This document shows positions 1 to 9,344 of a stretch of 41,113 nucleotides of DNA, one piece after another. The stretch is from Terriglobia bacterium (GTDB taxonomy: Bacteria; Acidobacteriota; Terriglobia; Terriglobales; SCQP01): NCBI GenBank assembly GCA_021323595.1, contig JAJPKR010000050.1, positions 1 through 41,113 on the forward strand. The letters are read 5' to 3'. The position numbers were made by a program, and so were the translations under genes. Position 1 is the first letter of the stretch. Each line of letters starts with the position of its first letter. The notes under the pieces were generated by a model. The model searched no databases. It was not told where the DNA came from and saw only the letters and a program-made list of their open reading frames with translations.

Positions 1-308
1 CCATCACCGAACACTCCTTCCAAGGCATGGCCCCTCCTCCCAGAGAAGGAGCCAGTGTCACCCATGTGTCCGGTACGAACTGTCACCCATGTCTCGGGCC
101 GCTCACCCGCAAATCGCAGGGTCAGTCCCTATCCCCCCGTCGCCGCCGTCTAGAACTGCCCGCCGCTGTGCTTTCAAAGTCTGGCCGGGCGGCCAGTTCG
201 AAGCAAGCACGGCGATAGGCGGGACGGCCGAACCAAATCGATCACTCACAAGCAAGAATTCCGCCATCAACAGCCGGCCAGCGTACCCTTTTCCGTGAGG
301 AGGTGTGC
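1..308. other. Left-edge non-coding stretch with transposon-end-like repeat
   Basis: No convincing gene is seen here. The only clear structure is a 12-base direct repeat, TGTCACCCATGT, at 56-67 and again at 81-92 (25-base period). The similarity runs on as TGTCACCCATGTSTCSGG. The rest (about 100-296) is featureless GC-rich sequence up to the ribosome binding site of the first gene. Short open frames exist on both strands, but their composition looks random. Confidence 0.5.
56..97. repeat. Tandem 12-mer repeat resembling an IS end
   Basis: Two copies of TGTCACCCATGT start at 56 and 81 and are followed by GTCCGG and CTCGGG. Closely spaced repeats of this kind are typical of the multiple transposase-binding sites at the tips of some insertion sequences, and the motif resembles termini I associate with IS481-like integrase-type elements. 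That family link is from memory. No transposase is visible in the window, so this may be the right end of an element lying to the left, or a remnant. Confidence 0.35.
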
Positions 309-578
309 ATGGGCAAATTACCGGTAGCGGGATTATCCGTGTTCTGCTTGGTGGCCGGGCTGACGACGAGTCTCTGGGCGGGTCATAAACGGGATTGGGC
401 GCCGGGCACCATCGTGGCCATGAAGTCCTCCGAGTGCGGCGCTCACGTGAGCGCAGGCAATTCGGTTCTGGGTACCGTGCTGGGCACGCAAGGGGAATCG
501 GCCAAGCGCCAGGTCGTGCTGTGCAAGGATTACACCTTGCGCACCGATTCGACCATTTACACAATCCGGCCCAAGTAG
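309..578 (+). CDS. Small exported protein, cut short by in-frame TAG
   Basis: This is an 89-residue product. The ATG at 309 is chosen because GAGGAGG (297-303) lies 5 bases upstream; a GTG at 303 in the same frame overlaps that site and is less likely. The N-terminus (about residues 1-24, ending SLWA) is a Sec-type signal peptide, so the product should be exported. The mature part has two Cys (in SSEC and VVLC) and a C-terminal stretch, DYTLRTDSTIYTIRPK, that looks like the first half of a small beta-rich domain seen, to my recollection, in short acidobacterial secreted proteins of unknown function. The frame ends at TAG 576-578 but stays open and protein-like for 49 more codons, so this is probably a truncated gene or one read through. 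Function is not known. Confidence 0.6.
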   Translation: MGKLPVAGLSVFCLVAGLTTSLWAGHKRDWAPGTIVAMKSSECGAHVSAGNSVLGTVLGTQGESAKRQVVLCKDYTLRTDSTIYTIRPK

Positions 579-728
579 CAAAACGCTGATTTGCTTCCCG
601 TCAACGCGGCGGTGGAGTTCTATATCGACAAAGACAAAATGAAGCTGCGCCGCGCCGACAGCAAGAAGCAGCAAGAATTCATGGTTCTGGCCGAGCTGCC
701 GGCCACGCCCGCCAAGACCGGCAATTAG
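579..728 (+). pseudogene. In-frame 3' continuation of the small exported protein
   Basis: Directly after TAG 576-578 the same frame continues for 49 codons to TAG 726-728. The translation is not random: it contains LLPVNAAVEFYIDKDKMKLR and then a Lys/Gln-rich segment and FMVLAELPA, and it reads as the natural second half of the upstream domain. One C-to-T change (CAG to TAG) would create the interruption. The 728 end also overlaps the stop of the convergent PIG-L gene (725-727), a tight tail-to-tail junction that fits the full frame having been the original gene of about 139 residues. Alternatives are real amber read-through or a sequencing error. Confidence 0.55.
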
Positions 729-3481
729 CGCCCCTCCGCCCCTCCGCGGGTGGTTTGCACGCGATCCCGGCCAGCGGCGTGTGGCGCTTTGGGCAACGAA
801 ACAAGGTTGGCAAGCAGGCGAAAGGCGCCGGGCACGCCTTGCGGCAACTGGCGATAGAGCGCCAGCGCCACGTAAACGTACACGCCGCGGCCATAATGCG
901 CGACCAGCAGCCCGCCCTCCTGCGGCGCCTGGCCCTGATCGTGGGTTTCGAGCAGCGGCTCGTACTGCGGCGCCCAACGATCCCAAAAGCCGTGCCCCCG
1001 CTCCTCGACCCAGTTGTCGAAATCGGCGGCGGTGATGTGGTTGGGGTAGGTGAAGATCGGCGAGGCGGGCTGGAGGATGCGCACCGGTTCTTCTTCTTGC
1101 GTCACGCGCGTGCCGCCGCTCATGTCGTAAGGGTACGGGCCGTAATCGTGATTCATTTCGCCGGTGTTGTACTGCACCACCAGCACGCCGCCATCGTGGA
1201 CGTATTGCAACAGCCGCTGGTTGAAGCGGCGCAGATCGTCGCGCGCGGCATAAGCGCGCACCCCCAACATGATCTCGTCATAACGGCGGAGGTCGCCGCT
1301 CGCCAACTCCTGCGGGCCAATGAGATGAACGTTGACGCCGAGCGTCGCCAGCGCTTGCGGCACTTCATCACCGGTGCCCATGACGTAGCCGAGGCGCAGG
1401 TCGGGTGCGACCCGCACGGGAACGCCAATGGCCCGCGTCGCCGCCGGCTGATAAAAGGGATAGGGGCGAATGCCGTCATAGCCGACCATGCGGTAGCCTT
1501 CGCCGAAGTCGCGGCCGCCGAGTTGTGCCTGCGCGGATAGGACGTACGTGCCGGCGGCGATAGCGCCCGGCGAGATCACGAACTGCTGCGTCGCCTCCGC
1601 GCCCAATCGCGGCAGCGTGAATTGGGCCGCGGCCGGCGCGCTTCTCCAGCCGGGGGGGAGCTGCAAGCGCAAAGTCCCATTCGCCGGACCGTTGACGTTG
1701 CTCGCCAATTCCGCGGTGACGGTGAAAGACGCAGTGGCGCCGCCGCCGCCGATCGGAACCACGGCGGCGCGAGGCAGCAACGAGACCGAGAGCTCCGGAC
1801 CGACCAGGAGAGGCAGAAGGACTTGGCCGAGACCCGTCTCGTGCCGGGACGTAAGCACGACGCGGCGCACCCTTACCGGCACGCCGTCCACGGAGAGAGT
1901 CACGACTGCGTGCAGCGGGTAAGGCGCGAACGGCCGCAGAATGTCCTGCGGCACCGCCAGTTGATACCACGACTCCTCGACCGAAGCGCGCGGCTTCCAA
2001 TAGGGCCGCGTGTAAGCGGCATCGGCGGGCACATTGACTTGAAACGACCAACTCGAGACGTCTTCGCCGGAGATGGCACCGGACGTTGCCGGGCGCAGGG
2101 CGGAGATCGTGGCGCGTTGCCCCGGCTTCCACTGGGCATCCAAGACGACCGAGCTGACCTGCACCGGCAGAGGGGAACGGCTGGAAACATCGACGGTGAC
2201 GCCGAACCGCGAGCCCGGCACCGCGATACGCAGCGTGTCACTCCAGGCGAAGCGGGCGAAAAAGCCAGTCGGCTGGCGTTCCGGCTGGACCATGGGCAGC
2301 ACTTGCACGCCCAGCGCGTCGGCGATCGCCGTTTGAAACTGCTGTTCTTTCAGCGCCAACTCGGCGCCAATATCGGCTCGCGGTTCTGGGGCGATCTCGG
2401 TCGCCGCGCTCAGCCGCTGCTCGAGCGCGCGCGTTTGCTCCAGCCCGCGCGCCAGCGCGGGGACGCAATCGGCGGGCGCGGTCATGCGGAAGGCGGCGGT
2501 GGCGGCGCTAACCTGCTCCGCGATCCGGCGCAGGCCAGCGGCCAGCCAGGCTGGCGGATGCGAGCCGGCCCAGGCGGCCAGCCCGGGCAAGGTGGTGTCT
2601 ACGCCGGCGAAGAAGCCACGCTCGTGATCGGCGCCGGCCGGGTCGGGCGCCAGCCGCTTGTAATAGCTGTCGTAAGCGCCGGGGTGGGCGATCGCGCCGC
2701 CGCCGTATTGGCTGACATGCTGCCACCAGCCTTGGCGCGCGATCTCGATATAGGTCTCGCCGAGCACGGGATCGTAGGCGCCCTCGGGAACCGCCACATT
2801 CCAGACTTCTTGGCGGCGAACGTTATCCATGTACAGCTTGCGTGCGCGCCACGGCCGCAGGCCTTCGCGCAATTGCTCGGGAAATTGCCGGGGATCGGCG
2901 GCGGCGGCGAAAGCCGCGCGCGCTAGAATGCCGGCCATCTGGTGATGCGCGTGGCCGTCGCGCGGCTTGCCCTGAAAACGCGACAAGATCACCAGCGGCC
3001 GGAAGGTGCGGATGGCGCGCACCACGTCGCCCAACACCCGCTGCTCGCCCCATTTTCGCCGCGCCTCGTCCACGGAACGCGAGTAGCCGTAATCCACGGC
3101 GCGAGTGAACATCTGCGTGGAAACGCCGTAGAAGCGATCGGCGTCCAGCACCTCGCGCGTGCGCAGCAGGCCGGCGGCATCGAAGTAATCGTCGTTGATG
3201 ACGTTTTGGCCGCCTTCCCCGCGCGTCAGCGTCAGCAGCCCCATGCGCACGCCCTGGCCGCGCGCCTCGTAGGTCAGCATGCCGCCATCTTCGTCGTCGG
3301 GATGAGCGGTGATTTGCAAGGCGCTGGCGGTGGTCGCCAGCTGCTTGAGCATCTGCCAAGTGCCGGCGGCGCCGCGGTCGATCGGCAAGGGCAAGACCGC
3401 GGAGCCAAGCCAGTCGAAGTTTTGCGCGGCCGCCAATACCACCACGACCGCGAGCACCGCCGGCAAAGTCCGAATGCGCAT
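725..3481 (-). CDS. Secreted PIG-L (LmbE) family deacetylase, large form
   Basis: This is a 918-residue protein with a hydrophobic N-terminal signal segment (about residues 1-20) and then a PIG-L/LmbE domain. The family is made of zinc-dependent N-acetylglucosamine-type deacetylases. The hallmark AHPDDE lies at residues 59-64, LTRGEGGQN at about 85-93, and the zinc-ligand HAHHQMAG segment follows. The long C-terminal part (roughly 450-918) has beta-sandwich-like sequence and then a flavodoxin/GATase-like segment with GVRAYAARDDLRR and LLQYVHDGGVLVVQYNTG. This architecture is common in Acidobacteriota; the natural substrate is unknown. The frame is open upstream to 3952, but that would overlap metH, and the ATG at 3481 places the signal peptide at the N-terminus. 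No clear Shine-Dalgarno is seen. It is divergent from metH. Confidence 0.8.
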   Translation of the reverse strand: MRIRTLPAVLAVVVVLAAAQNFDWLGSAVLPLPIDRGAAGTWQMLKQLATTASALQITAHPDDEDGGMLTYEARGQGVRMGLLTLTRGEGGQNVINDDYFDAAGLLRTREVLDADRFYGVSTQMFTRAVDYGYSRSVDEARRKWGEQRVLGDVVRAIRTFRPLVILSRFQGKPRDGHAHHQMAGILARAAFAAAADPRQFPEQLREGLRPWRARKLYMDNVRRQEVWNVAVPEGAYDPVLGETYIEIARQGWWQHVSQYGGGAIAHPGAYDSYYKRLAPDPAGADHERGFFAGVDTTLPGLAAWAGSHPPAWLAAGLRRIAEQVSAATAAFRMTAPADCVPALARGLEQTRALEQRLSAATEIAPEPRADIGAELALKEQQFQTAIADALGVQVLPMVQPERQPTGFFARFAWSDTLRIAVPGSRFGVTVDVSSRSPLPVQVSSVVLDAQWKPGQRATISALRPATSGAISGEDVSSWSFQVNVPADAAYTRPYWKPRASVEESWYQLAVPQDILRPFAPYPLHAVVTLSVDGVPVRVRRVVLTSRHETGLGQVLLPLLVGPELSVSLLPRAAVVPIGGGGATASFTVTAELASNVNGPANGTLRLQLPPGWRSAPAAAQFTLPRLGAEATQQFVISPGAIAAGTYVLSAQAQLGGRDFGEGYRMVGYDGIRPYPFYQPAATRAIGVPVRVAPDLRLGYVMGTGDEVPQALATLGVNVHLIGPQELASGDLRRYDEIMLGVRAYAARDDLRRFNQRLLQYVHDGGVLVVQYNTGEMNHDYGPYPYDMSGGTRVTQEEEPVRILQPASPIFTYPNHITAADFDNWVEERGHGFWDRWAPQYEPLLETHDQGQAPQEGGLLVAHYGRGVYVYVALALYRQLPQGVPGAFRLLANLVSLPKAPHAAGRDRVQTTRGGAEGR

Positions 3482-3601
3482 GGAAGCATCATTGTGCCAC
3501 GCCGATGCTTGCCTTCGCCGCGCCGGATGCGAGGGCGCCGGCCCTGGTTGCCGGGATGGCCCCCTGCCGGCCGCGGGCCGATGCGGGCCGGAAACGCCGC
3601 T

Positions 3602-3613
3602 TAAAATTGATAG
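3602..3613 (+). promoter_or_regulatory. metH -10 element, leaderless arrangement
   Basis: TAAAAT at 3602-3607 is followed by exactly six bases and then the metH ATG (3614). With the usual 6-7 base distance, transcription would start at the A of the start codon, giving a leaderless mRNA. No Shine-Dalgarno is present and no consensus -35 is visible. Confidence 0.5.
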
Positions 3614-6600
3614 ATGCTCACCGCCGCCGAACGCCTGGAAGCGCTGCACGCCGCGCTCGCGGAGCGCCTGCTCGTGCTCGACGGCGCGATGGGCACGATG
3701 ATCCAGCAGCGCCATCTCACTGCCGCCGACTTCGGCGGCGACGCGTTCGAGGGCTGCAACGAATTGCTGGTGCAAACCCGCCCCGACGTCATCACGGCGA
3801 TTCATCGCGAATATCTCGACGCCGGCGCCGATCTCATCGAAACCGATACCTTCGGCGCGACACGCATCGTCCTGGCCGAATACGGCCGCGCCGCCGAGGC
3901 CCGCGCCCTGAACCTGGCGGCCGCGCAGTTGGCGCGCCAGGCCGCCGATCAAGCCGCCGCCGGCGGGCGGCCGCGCTGGGTGGCGGGCTCGATGGGCCCG
4001 ACCACGAAGTCGATCACCGTCACCGGCGGCGTGACCTTTACCGAGCTCGAAGAGACCTTTTACGAACAGGCGCTAGGGTTGGTCGAAGGCGGTGTGGATC
4101 TGCTGCTGGTCGAAACCTGCCAGGACACGCGCAACATCAAAGCGGCGCTGCTGGCGATCGCGCGGGTGCGGGCGCAAACCGGCCGTCCCGTGCCGGTCAT
4201 GATCTCCGGCACCATCGAGCCGACGGGCACGATGCTGGCCGGCCAGAACGCCGAGGCGCTGTGGGTGTCGCTGGCGCATGCGGACTTGCTTTCGATCGGG
4301 TTGAACTGCGCCACCGGTCCGGAGTTCATGACCGACCACGTGCGCACGCTGGCGACGATGAGCCCGCGCTACGTCTCCTGCTACCCCAACGCCGGCCTGC
4401 CCAACGAAGATGGCAAGTATGGCGAAACGCCCGAGAGCTTCGCGGCGCAACTGGCGCGCTTTGCCGACCACGGCTGGCTCAATATTGTCGGCGGCTGCTG
4501 CGGCACCACGCCGGCGCACATCCGTGCCGTCGCGGCGATGGCGGCGGGGCGGCCGCCCCGCCGTCCCCCGGCGCCCAGCCACCGGGCGTTCTACTCGGGC
4601 ATCGAGGCCATTGAGGCCGAGGAGAGCGCGCGGCCGCTGTTGGTCGGCGAGCGCACCAACGTCATCGGCTCGCGCGCGTTCAAGGAGCTGATCGCCGCCG
4701 AGCAATGGGAAGAGGCGAGCGAAATCGGCCGCCGGCAGGTGAAAAACGGCGCCCAGATCGTGGACGTTTGCCTGCAGAGCACCGAGCGTGACGAGCGTAA
4801 GGACATCCCGCCGTTCTACGAAAGGCTGATCCGTAAGATCAAGGCGCCCGTGATGATCGACACCACCGATCCCGCCTCGATCGAGCTGGCGCTGACCTAT
4901 TGCCAGGGCAAGAGCCTGATCAACTCCATCAATCTGGAAGATGGCGAAGAGAAGTTGCAGCGGGTCTGCCCGCTGGCGCGCCGTTACGGGGCCGCGATCG
5001 TCGCGGGCTGCATCGATGAGGACCCGACGCAGGCGCAGGCCTTCACTCGCGAGCGCAAGCTGGAAGTGGCGCGGCGCACGGTGCGGCTGATGACCGGAAA
5101 GTATGGCATTCCGCCCGAGGACATCATCATCGACCCGCTGGTGTTTCCTTGCGCCACCGGCGACGAAAACTACATTGGCGGCGCGGTCGAAACCATCGAG
5201 GGCGTGCGCGCGGTGCGGCAGGAGATTCCTTATGTCAAGACGGTGCTGGGAATATCGAATATCTCCTTCGGCCTGCCGCCGGCGGCGCGCGAGGTCGTCA
5301 ACTCGGTTTTCCTTTATCACTGCACCAAGGCCGGCCTCGATCTCGCCATCGTCAACAGTGAAAAGATCGAGCGCTTCGCCTCGATCCCCGAGCAGGAGCG
5401 GCGGCTAGCCGAAGATCTGCTGTTCAACTATCCTCCGGCGGTGGTGCCGGACGGCCACCCCGACGCCCCGCTTCTGCGCGGCGCGCCGGCCGATTGGCGC
5501 GAGCAGACGCGCGAGCAAAAGATCGCGATCAACCAGTTCCACATTGCGGCGCTGACCGAGCACTTCCGCGGTGCTGCAAAGCAGCGGAAGGCAGCCGCCG
5601 ATCTGCCGCTCGACGAGCGCCTGGCGCGCTACATCATCGAAGGCGTCAAGGATGGCCTGGTCGCCGATCTCGACCGCAAGCTCGCGGAAGGCGCCGCCCC
5701 CCTGGAGATCATCAACGGCCCGCTCATGGCGGGAATGAACGAGGTCGGCCGCCTCTTCAACAACAACGAACTGATCGTGGCCGAGGTTTTGCAATCGGCC
5801 GAGGCGATGAAAGCCGCCGTCAGCTATCTTGAGCGCTTCATGGAGAAAACCGAGTCGGCGCGCAAGGGCACGATCATCCTCGCCACGGTCAAGGGCGACG
5901 TGCACGATATCGGCAAGAACTTGGTCGAGATCATCCTCGCCAACAACGGCTTTCAAGTCGTCAATCTCGGGATCAAAGTACCGCCCGAGACGCTGATCGA
6001 GGCCTGGCAGCGGCATCAGCCCGACGCCATCGGGCTCTCCGGACTGCTGGTGAAAAGCGCGCAGCAGATGGTGATCACGGCCGGTGACCTGCGCGAAGCG
6101 GGCGTGGACGTGCCGCTGCTGGTCGGCGGCGCCGCGCTCTCCGACCGCTTCACGCGCAGCCGCATCGCCCCCAACTACCATCTGCCCGTCTGCTACGCCA
6201 AGGACGCGATGTCGGGACTGGCGCTGATGAACGAGTGGATGGACCCGTCGCGGCGCGAGGCGCTAGCGGCGCGGCACGCCCCGCAGGCCGCGGCCGCCGC
6301 GCCCTCCGCCGTGGCGGAGCCGGCGCCCATGCCGGCCGCGCGCAGCTCCAAAGTGCGGGCGGACCTGCCCATTCCGCCGGTGGCGTCGCTCGCGCGGCAC
6401 CAGCGCGATGTGCCGCAGCTTGAGGAGATCTGGAGCTATATCAATCCCCAGGTGCTCTATCGCCACCACCTCGGCTTCAAGGGCAACTTCGAAGTCGCCC
6501 TGCGCGAGCGCGACCCGCAAGCGCTGGAGCTGGTGGCCCTGGTCGAGCAGCTCAAGCGCTCCGCCGCGGAGTTCATGAAGGTGCGCGCGGTATGGCAGTT

Positions 6601-7207
6601 TTTCCCCGCCGAGCCCGAGGGCAACTCCTTGCATCTTTACTCCGCCGACGGCGCCCGGCTGCACACCTTCCACTTCGAACGCCAGCGCCGTGCCGATGGG
6701 CTCTGCTTGGCCGATTACGTCCTGCCGCCGCAGAACGGCCGCCGCGATCACCTGGCGCTGATGGTGGTCACCGCCGGCGAGGGCGTGCGCGCGCGCGCCG
6801 AAGCCGCCAAGCAGGCCGGCCGTTACGTGGAATCGCATGGGTTGCAAGTGCTGGCGCTCGAAACCGCCGAAGCGGCAGCAGAGTGGCTGCACCGGCGCAT
6901 TCGCGAAGATTGGGGCTTCCCCGATCCGCCCGAGATGACGATGAAGGAGCGCTTCACCGCCCGCTATCGCGGCAAGCGCTATGCCTTCGGCTATCCCGCT
7001 TGCCCCAACCTGAACGACCAAGAGGGCATCTGGAAGTTGCTCGCGCCCGAGCGCATCGGCGTGACCTTGACTGAAGGCATGATGATGGAGCCGGAGGCCT
7101 CCACGAGCGCGCTCGTCTTCCATCATCCCGCCTGCGTGTATTTTTCCGTCAGCGACGAGGCCGCCGGACGCGCGCCCGCCCCGGCCGAAGCGGCGACCAG
7201 CGCGTAA
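3614..7207 (+). CDS. metH: Cobalamin-dependent methionine synthase
   Basis: This is a full-length MetH (1197 residues; the E. coli enzyme is about 1227). It transfers a methyl group from 5-methyl-tetrahydrofolate to homocysteine through cobalamin. The homocysteine domain carries the three zinc cysteines C232 (LNCATGPE) and C295-C296 (GGCCGTTP). The pterin domain opens with [15 protein letters not shown] (about 346-360). The cap/B12 domain has the lower-ligand motif D762-x-H764-x-x-G767 (GDVHDIGKN). An Ala/Pro-rich linker (about 894-925) leads to the reactivation domain, which binds S-adenosylmethionine, with [13 protein letters not shown] near 1116-1128. All modules are in one chain in the canonical order. 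No cobalamin riboswitch is apparent in the 132-base divergent gap with the PIG-L gene. Confidence 0.97.
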   Translation: MLTAAERLEALHAALAERLLVLDGAMGTMIQQRHLTAADFGGDAFEGCNELLVQTRPDVITAIHREYLDAGADLIETDTFGATRIVLAEYGRAAEARALNLAAAQLARQAADQAAAGGRPRWVAGSMGPTTKSITVTGGVTFTELEETFYEQALGLVEGGVDLLLVETCQDTRNIKAALLAIARVRAQTGRPVPVMISGTIEPTGTMLAGQNAEALWVSLAHADLLSIGLNCATGPEFMTDHVRTLATMSPRYVSCYPNAGLPNEDGKYGETPESFAAQLARFADHGWLNIVGGCCGTTPAHIRAVAAMAAGRPPRRPPAPSHRAFYSGIEAIEAEESARPLLVGERTNVIGSRAFKELIAAEQWEEASEIGRRQVKNGAQIVDVCLQSTERDERKDIPPFYERLIRKIKAPVMIDTTDPASIELALTYCQGKSLINSINLEDGEEKLQRVCPLARRYGAAIVAGCIDEDPTQAQAFTRERKLEVARRTVRLMTGKYGIPPEDIIIDPLVFPCATGDENYIGGAVETIEGVRAVRQEIPYVKTVLGISNISFGLPPAAREVVNSVFLYHCTKAGLDLAIVNSEKIERFASIPEQERRLAEDLLFNYPPAVVPDGHPDAPLLRGAPADWREQTREQKIAINQFHIAALTEHFRGAAKQRKAAADLPLDERLARYIIEGVKDGLVADLDRKLAEGAAPLEIINGPLMAGMNEVGRLFNNNELIVAEVLQSAEAMKAAVSYLERFMEKTESARKGTIILATVKGDVHDIGKNLVEIILANNGFQVVNLGIKVPPETLIEAWQRHQPDAIGLSGLLVKSAQQMVITAGDLREAGVDVPLLVGGAALSDRFTRSRIAPNYHLPVCYAKDAMSGLALMNEWMDPSRREALAARHAPQAAAAAPSAVAEPAPMPAARSSKVRADLPIPPVASLARHQRDVPQLEEIWSYINPQVLYRHHLGFKGNFEVALRERDPQALELVALVEQLKRSAAEFMKVRAVWQFFPAEPEGNSLHLYSADGARLHTFHFERQRRADGLCLADYVLPPQNGRRDHLALMVVTAGEGVRARAEAAKQAGRYVESHGLQVLALETAEAAAEWLHRRIREDWGFPDPPEMTMKERFTARYRGKRYAFGYPACPNLNDQEGIWKLLAPERIGVTLTEGMMMEPEASTSALVFHHPACVYFSVSDEAAGRAPAPAEAATSA

Positions 7208-7262
7208 GCGCGTTCGGCGGAGCCGGTGCCGCGCTTTGCCGCGGCCGAAACGACGCCGCCCC

Positions 7263-7373
7263 CTAGTCGCGGCTCCAGAGGGTAGCGAGCGTGATTACGA
7301 CCGCTTGCCATACGGCGCCGACCGCCACATCCCAGGCGAAATTGCCAAGTTGGTATTGCTGGATCGCGAGCAT
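7263..7373 (-). CDS. Possible 36-residue micro-protein behind CBS gene
   Basis: A short frame begins with ATG at 7373, two bases after the TGA of the CBS gene (TGACGATG), and ends with TAG at 7263-7265. The product is 36 residues: a polar start, then a hydrophobic stretch (about 15-32, with FAWDVAVGAVWQAVVITLATL) that could span a membrane, and a charged tail, WSRD. The tight spacing allows translational coupling. No separate ribosome binding site is clear. I do not recognise it, and it may be chance. Confidence 0.3.
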   Translation of the reverse strand: MLAIQQYQLGNFAWDVAVGAVWQAVVITLATLWSRD

Positions 7374-7375
7374 CG

Positions 7376-7801
7376 TCAAGCGGCCTTGGGCTGCGAGACA
7401 TCCTCGAGGATTTTTTGTGCTTCTTTGGGCTTTTCCCGGGCGAAGTCGGCTTGCGAGATGATACCGACCAGCCGGTTTTCCTGCACGACCAGAACGCGGC
7501 GAAGCTGATGCTGCCGCATCTTCTCTTCCGCCGTTTTGACGTCGTCGCTGGGGGCGACGAAGATCACCGGTCGGCTCATGACCTGCCGGCAAAGGACTTC
7601 GGAAGGCCGCTCGTCGTGCTGCGCCAGGTACAACGCCGCGTCGCGGTCGGTGATAATGCCGAGCGGCACCCGTGTGGCGCGCGAATCCACGACCGGCATC
7701 GAGCCCACGTTGTGCGCGCGCATGAGGTTCAGTGCGTCCAGAAGCCGATCCTCGGGAATCACCACTTCCGGTTCCGGCTGCATCAGCTGGCTGCACTCCA
7801 T
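7376..7801 (-). CDS. CBS-domain pair protein
   Basis: A 141-residue protein made almost entirely of two CBS motifs. The first spans about residues 8-62 (with HNVGSMPVVDS and PLGIITDRDAA) and the second about 72-125 (RPVIFVAPSDD, RRVLVVQENRLVGIISQADFA). CBS pairs form a Bateman module that binds adenosine ligands; stand-alone proteins of this kind are usually putative energy-state sensors or signal transducers with unknown partners. The start at 7801 is preferred over the ATG at 7807 because AAGGGG ends at 7808, six bases away from it. The gene is divergent from bioA. The C-terminal tail (EKPKEAQKILEDVSQPKAA) is charged and outside the CBS fold. Confidence 0.85.
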   Translation of the reverse strand: MECSQLMQPEPEVVIPEDRLLDALNLMRAHNVGSMPVVDSRATRVPLGIITDRDAALYLAQHDERPSEVLCRQVMSRPVIFVAPSDDVKTAEEKMRQHQLRRVLVVQENRLVGIISQADFAREKPKEAQKILEDVSQPKAA

Positions 7802-7857
7802 CGCCATCCCCTTTTCGGGTTGAGACGGCGATGGCGCAAGCGGCGTTGTCCACGGCG

Positions 7858-7875
7858 GGCTCCTATAATCGAGCC
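7858..7875 (+). promoter_or_regulatory. bioA promoter -10 inside a small palindrome
   Basis: A perfect TATAAT (7864-7869) sits in the centre of an inverted repeat, GGCTC-CTATAATC-GAGCC. An ATG follows six bases later (7876), opening a 50-codon frame that ends by overlapping the internal bioA ATG at 8025. The hexamer is probably the -10 for bioA transcription. The flanking palindrome could be a repressor site, but it does not resemble the classical BirA operator. No convincing -35 was found. Confidence 0.45.
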
Positions 7876-7988
7876 ATGCGGGCTGGCTTGGGCTGCGCTT
7901 GCGGTGGTGGATTACCGCGATGGACGCGTCAGGAACGTTGTCCCACACGGGACGGCATGGACCCGGTGCGTCACCCGAAGGCAATGGC

Positions 7989-9344
7989 ATGGCGGCAGGA
8001 GCGGAATTGGGGAACGGGCCGGGGATGACCGGCGTGGAGGCGATCGGCACGGGGCGCGTCTGGCGGCCGTACACACAGATGGCGACGGCGCCGCCACCGC
8101 TGCGGATCGCGCGCGGCGAAGGCGCCTCGCTCTATGACGAAGCCGGCCGCCGCTACATCGACGCCATTTCCTCTTGGTGGGTCACGCTGCATGGCCACGC
8201 GCAGCCGCGAATCGCCGCTGCGATCGCCCGCCAAGCCCGCGAGTTGGAGCAGGTGATCTTCGCCGCCTGTACGCACCGGCCCGCCGAGGCGTTGGCCGAG
8301 CGGCTGGTGGCGCTGCTGCCCGCCGGGCTGACCCGCGTGTTCTATTCCGACGACGGCTCGACTGCGGTGGAAGTGGCGCTGAAGATGGCCCTGCAGTACT
8401 GGGCCAACCGCGGCCGGCCCGAGCGGCAGCGCCTCATCGCGCTCGAGCACGCGTATCACGGCGACACCACGGCGGCCATGGCGGTCAGCGCGCCTTCCTA
8501 CTTCACCGCTCCGTTTTCGCCTTGGCTCTTTCCCGTGGCGCGGGCGCACACCGCCTATTGCCACCGCTGCCCCGTGGGGCGGCGGCGCGAGAGCTGCCAC
8601 ATCGAATGTCTCGGCCGCTTGCAAGAGTTGCTGGCCGCGCACGCCGCCGAAACCGCCGCCGTCATCGTCGAGCCGCTGCTGCAGGGCGCCGGCGGCATGA
8701 TCGTGCAGCCGGCGGAGTTTCTCGCGGGCGTACGCCGGCTTTGCGACGAATTCGGCGTGTTGCTGATCGCCGACGAGGTCCTCACCGGCTTCGGCCGCAC
8801 CGGCACCATGTTCGCCTGCGAGCAGGCCGGCATCGCGCCCGACATCATTTGCCTTTCCAAAGGCCTGACCGGCGGCTTTCTGCCGATGGCCGCGACGGCG
8901 TGCCGCGAAGAGATCTTCGCCGCCTTTTTGAGCGAAGACCGCCGCCGCACGTTTTTTCACGGCCACTCCTTCACCGCCAATCCCCTCGGCTGTGCGGCGG
9001 CGTTGGCCAGCCTGGAGGTCTTCGAGCAAGAGGCGGTCTGGGAGCGCATTGCCGCGATCGCGGCGGCGCATCGCCGACATCTCCAGGCGCTGCGCTCGCA
9101 CCCGCGCGTCGCCGATGTTCGCCAGGCGGGCACGGTCGCGGCGATCGAACTGCGCGACCGCGACGGCGCGCCCGACTATCTGGCGGAGATCGGGCCGCGG
9201 CTGACGCGCTTCTACCTCGAGCGCGGCGTGCTCTTGCGCCCGCTCGGCAACGTGGTGTACGTGCTGCCGCCTTACGCGATCGAGCCGCGCGATCTGGAAT
9301 TCGTGTGGCAGACCATCCAAGATTCGCTGGAGGCCGCGGCGTGA
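7989..9344 (+). CDS. bioA: Adenosylmethionine-8-amino-7-oxononanoate aminotransferase
   Basis: A PLP-dependent class III aminotransferase that makes 7,8-diaminopelargonate in biotin synthesis, using S-adenosylmethionine as amino donor. Visible motifs are WRPYTQM near the N-terminus, SSWWVTLHGH, GSTAVEVALKMALQYW, AYHGDT, the cofactor-binding DEVLTGFGRTG, and the Schiff-base lysine in LSKGLTGG (K291 with this start). The length is 451 residues. The start at 7989 has GAAGG seven bases upstream; an internal ATG at 8025 (439 residues, closer to the E. coli length) is the alternative. A Cys-rich insertion (CHRCPVGRRRESCHIEC) is seen about 155 residues after the WRPYTQM motif; similar segments occur in other bacterial BioA proteins. 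The gene ends in GTGA, shared with tag. Confidence 0.93.
   Translation: MAAGAELGNGPGMTGVEAIGTGRVWRPYTQMATAPPPLRIARGEGASLYDEAGRRYIDAISSWWVTLHGHAQPRIAAAIARQARELEQVIFAACTHRPAEALAERLVALLPAGLTRVFYSDDGSTAVEVALKMALQYWANRGRPERQRLIALEHAYHGDTTAAMAVSAPSYFTAPFSPWLFPVARAHTAYCHRCPVGRRRESCHIECLGRLQELLAAHAAETAAVIVEPLLQGAGGMIVQPAEFLAGVRRLCDEFGVLLIADEVLTGFGRTGTMFACEQAGIAPDIICLSKGLTGGFLPMAATACREEIFAAFLSEDRRRTFFHGHSFTANPLGCAAALASLEVFEQEAVWERIAAIAAAHRRHLQALRSHPRVADVRQAGTVAAIELRDRDGAPDYLAEIGPRLTRFYLERGVLLRPLGNVVYVLPPYAIEPRDLEFVWQTIQDSLEAAA

Noticed and set aside
576-578. Selenocysteine recoding as explanation of the in-frame stop
   Set aside because: The codon is TAG; SelB acts on TGA.
3482-3613. Cobalamin or SAM riboswitch before metH
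   Set aside because: The gap is short, no B12-box or SAM-box consensus is visible, and the promoter seems to lie six bases before the ATG.
3482-3952. N-terminal extension of the PIG-L gene to 3952
   Set aside because: It would overlap metH by over 300 bases and bury the signal peptide in the middle of the protein.
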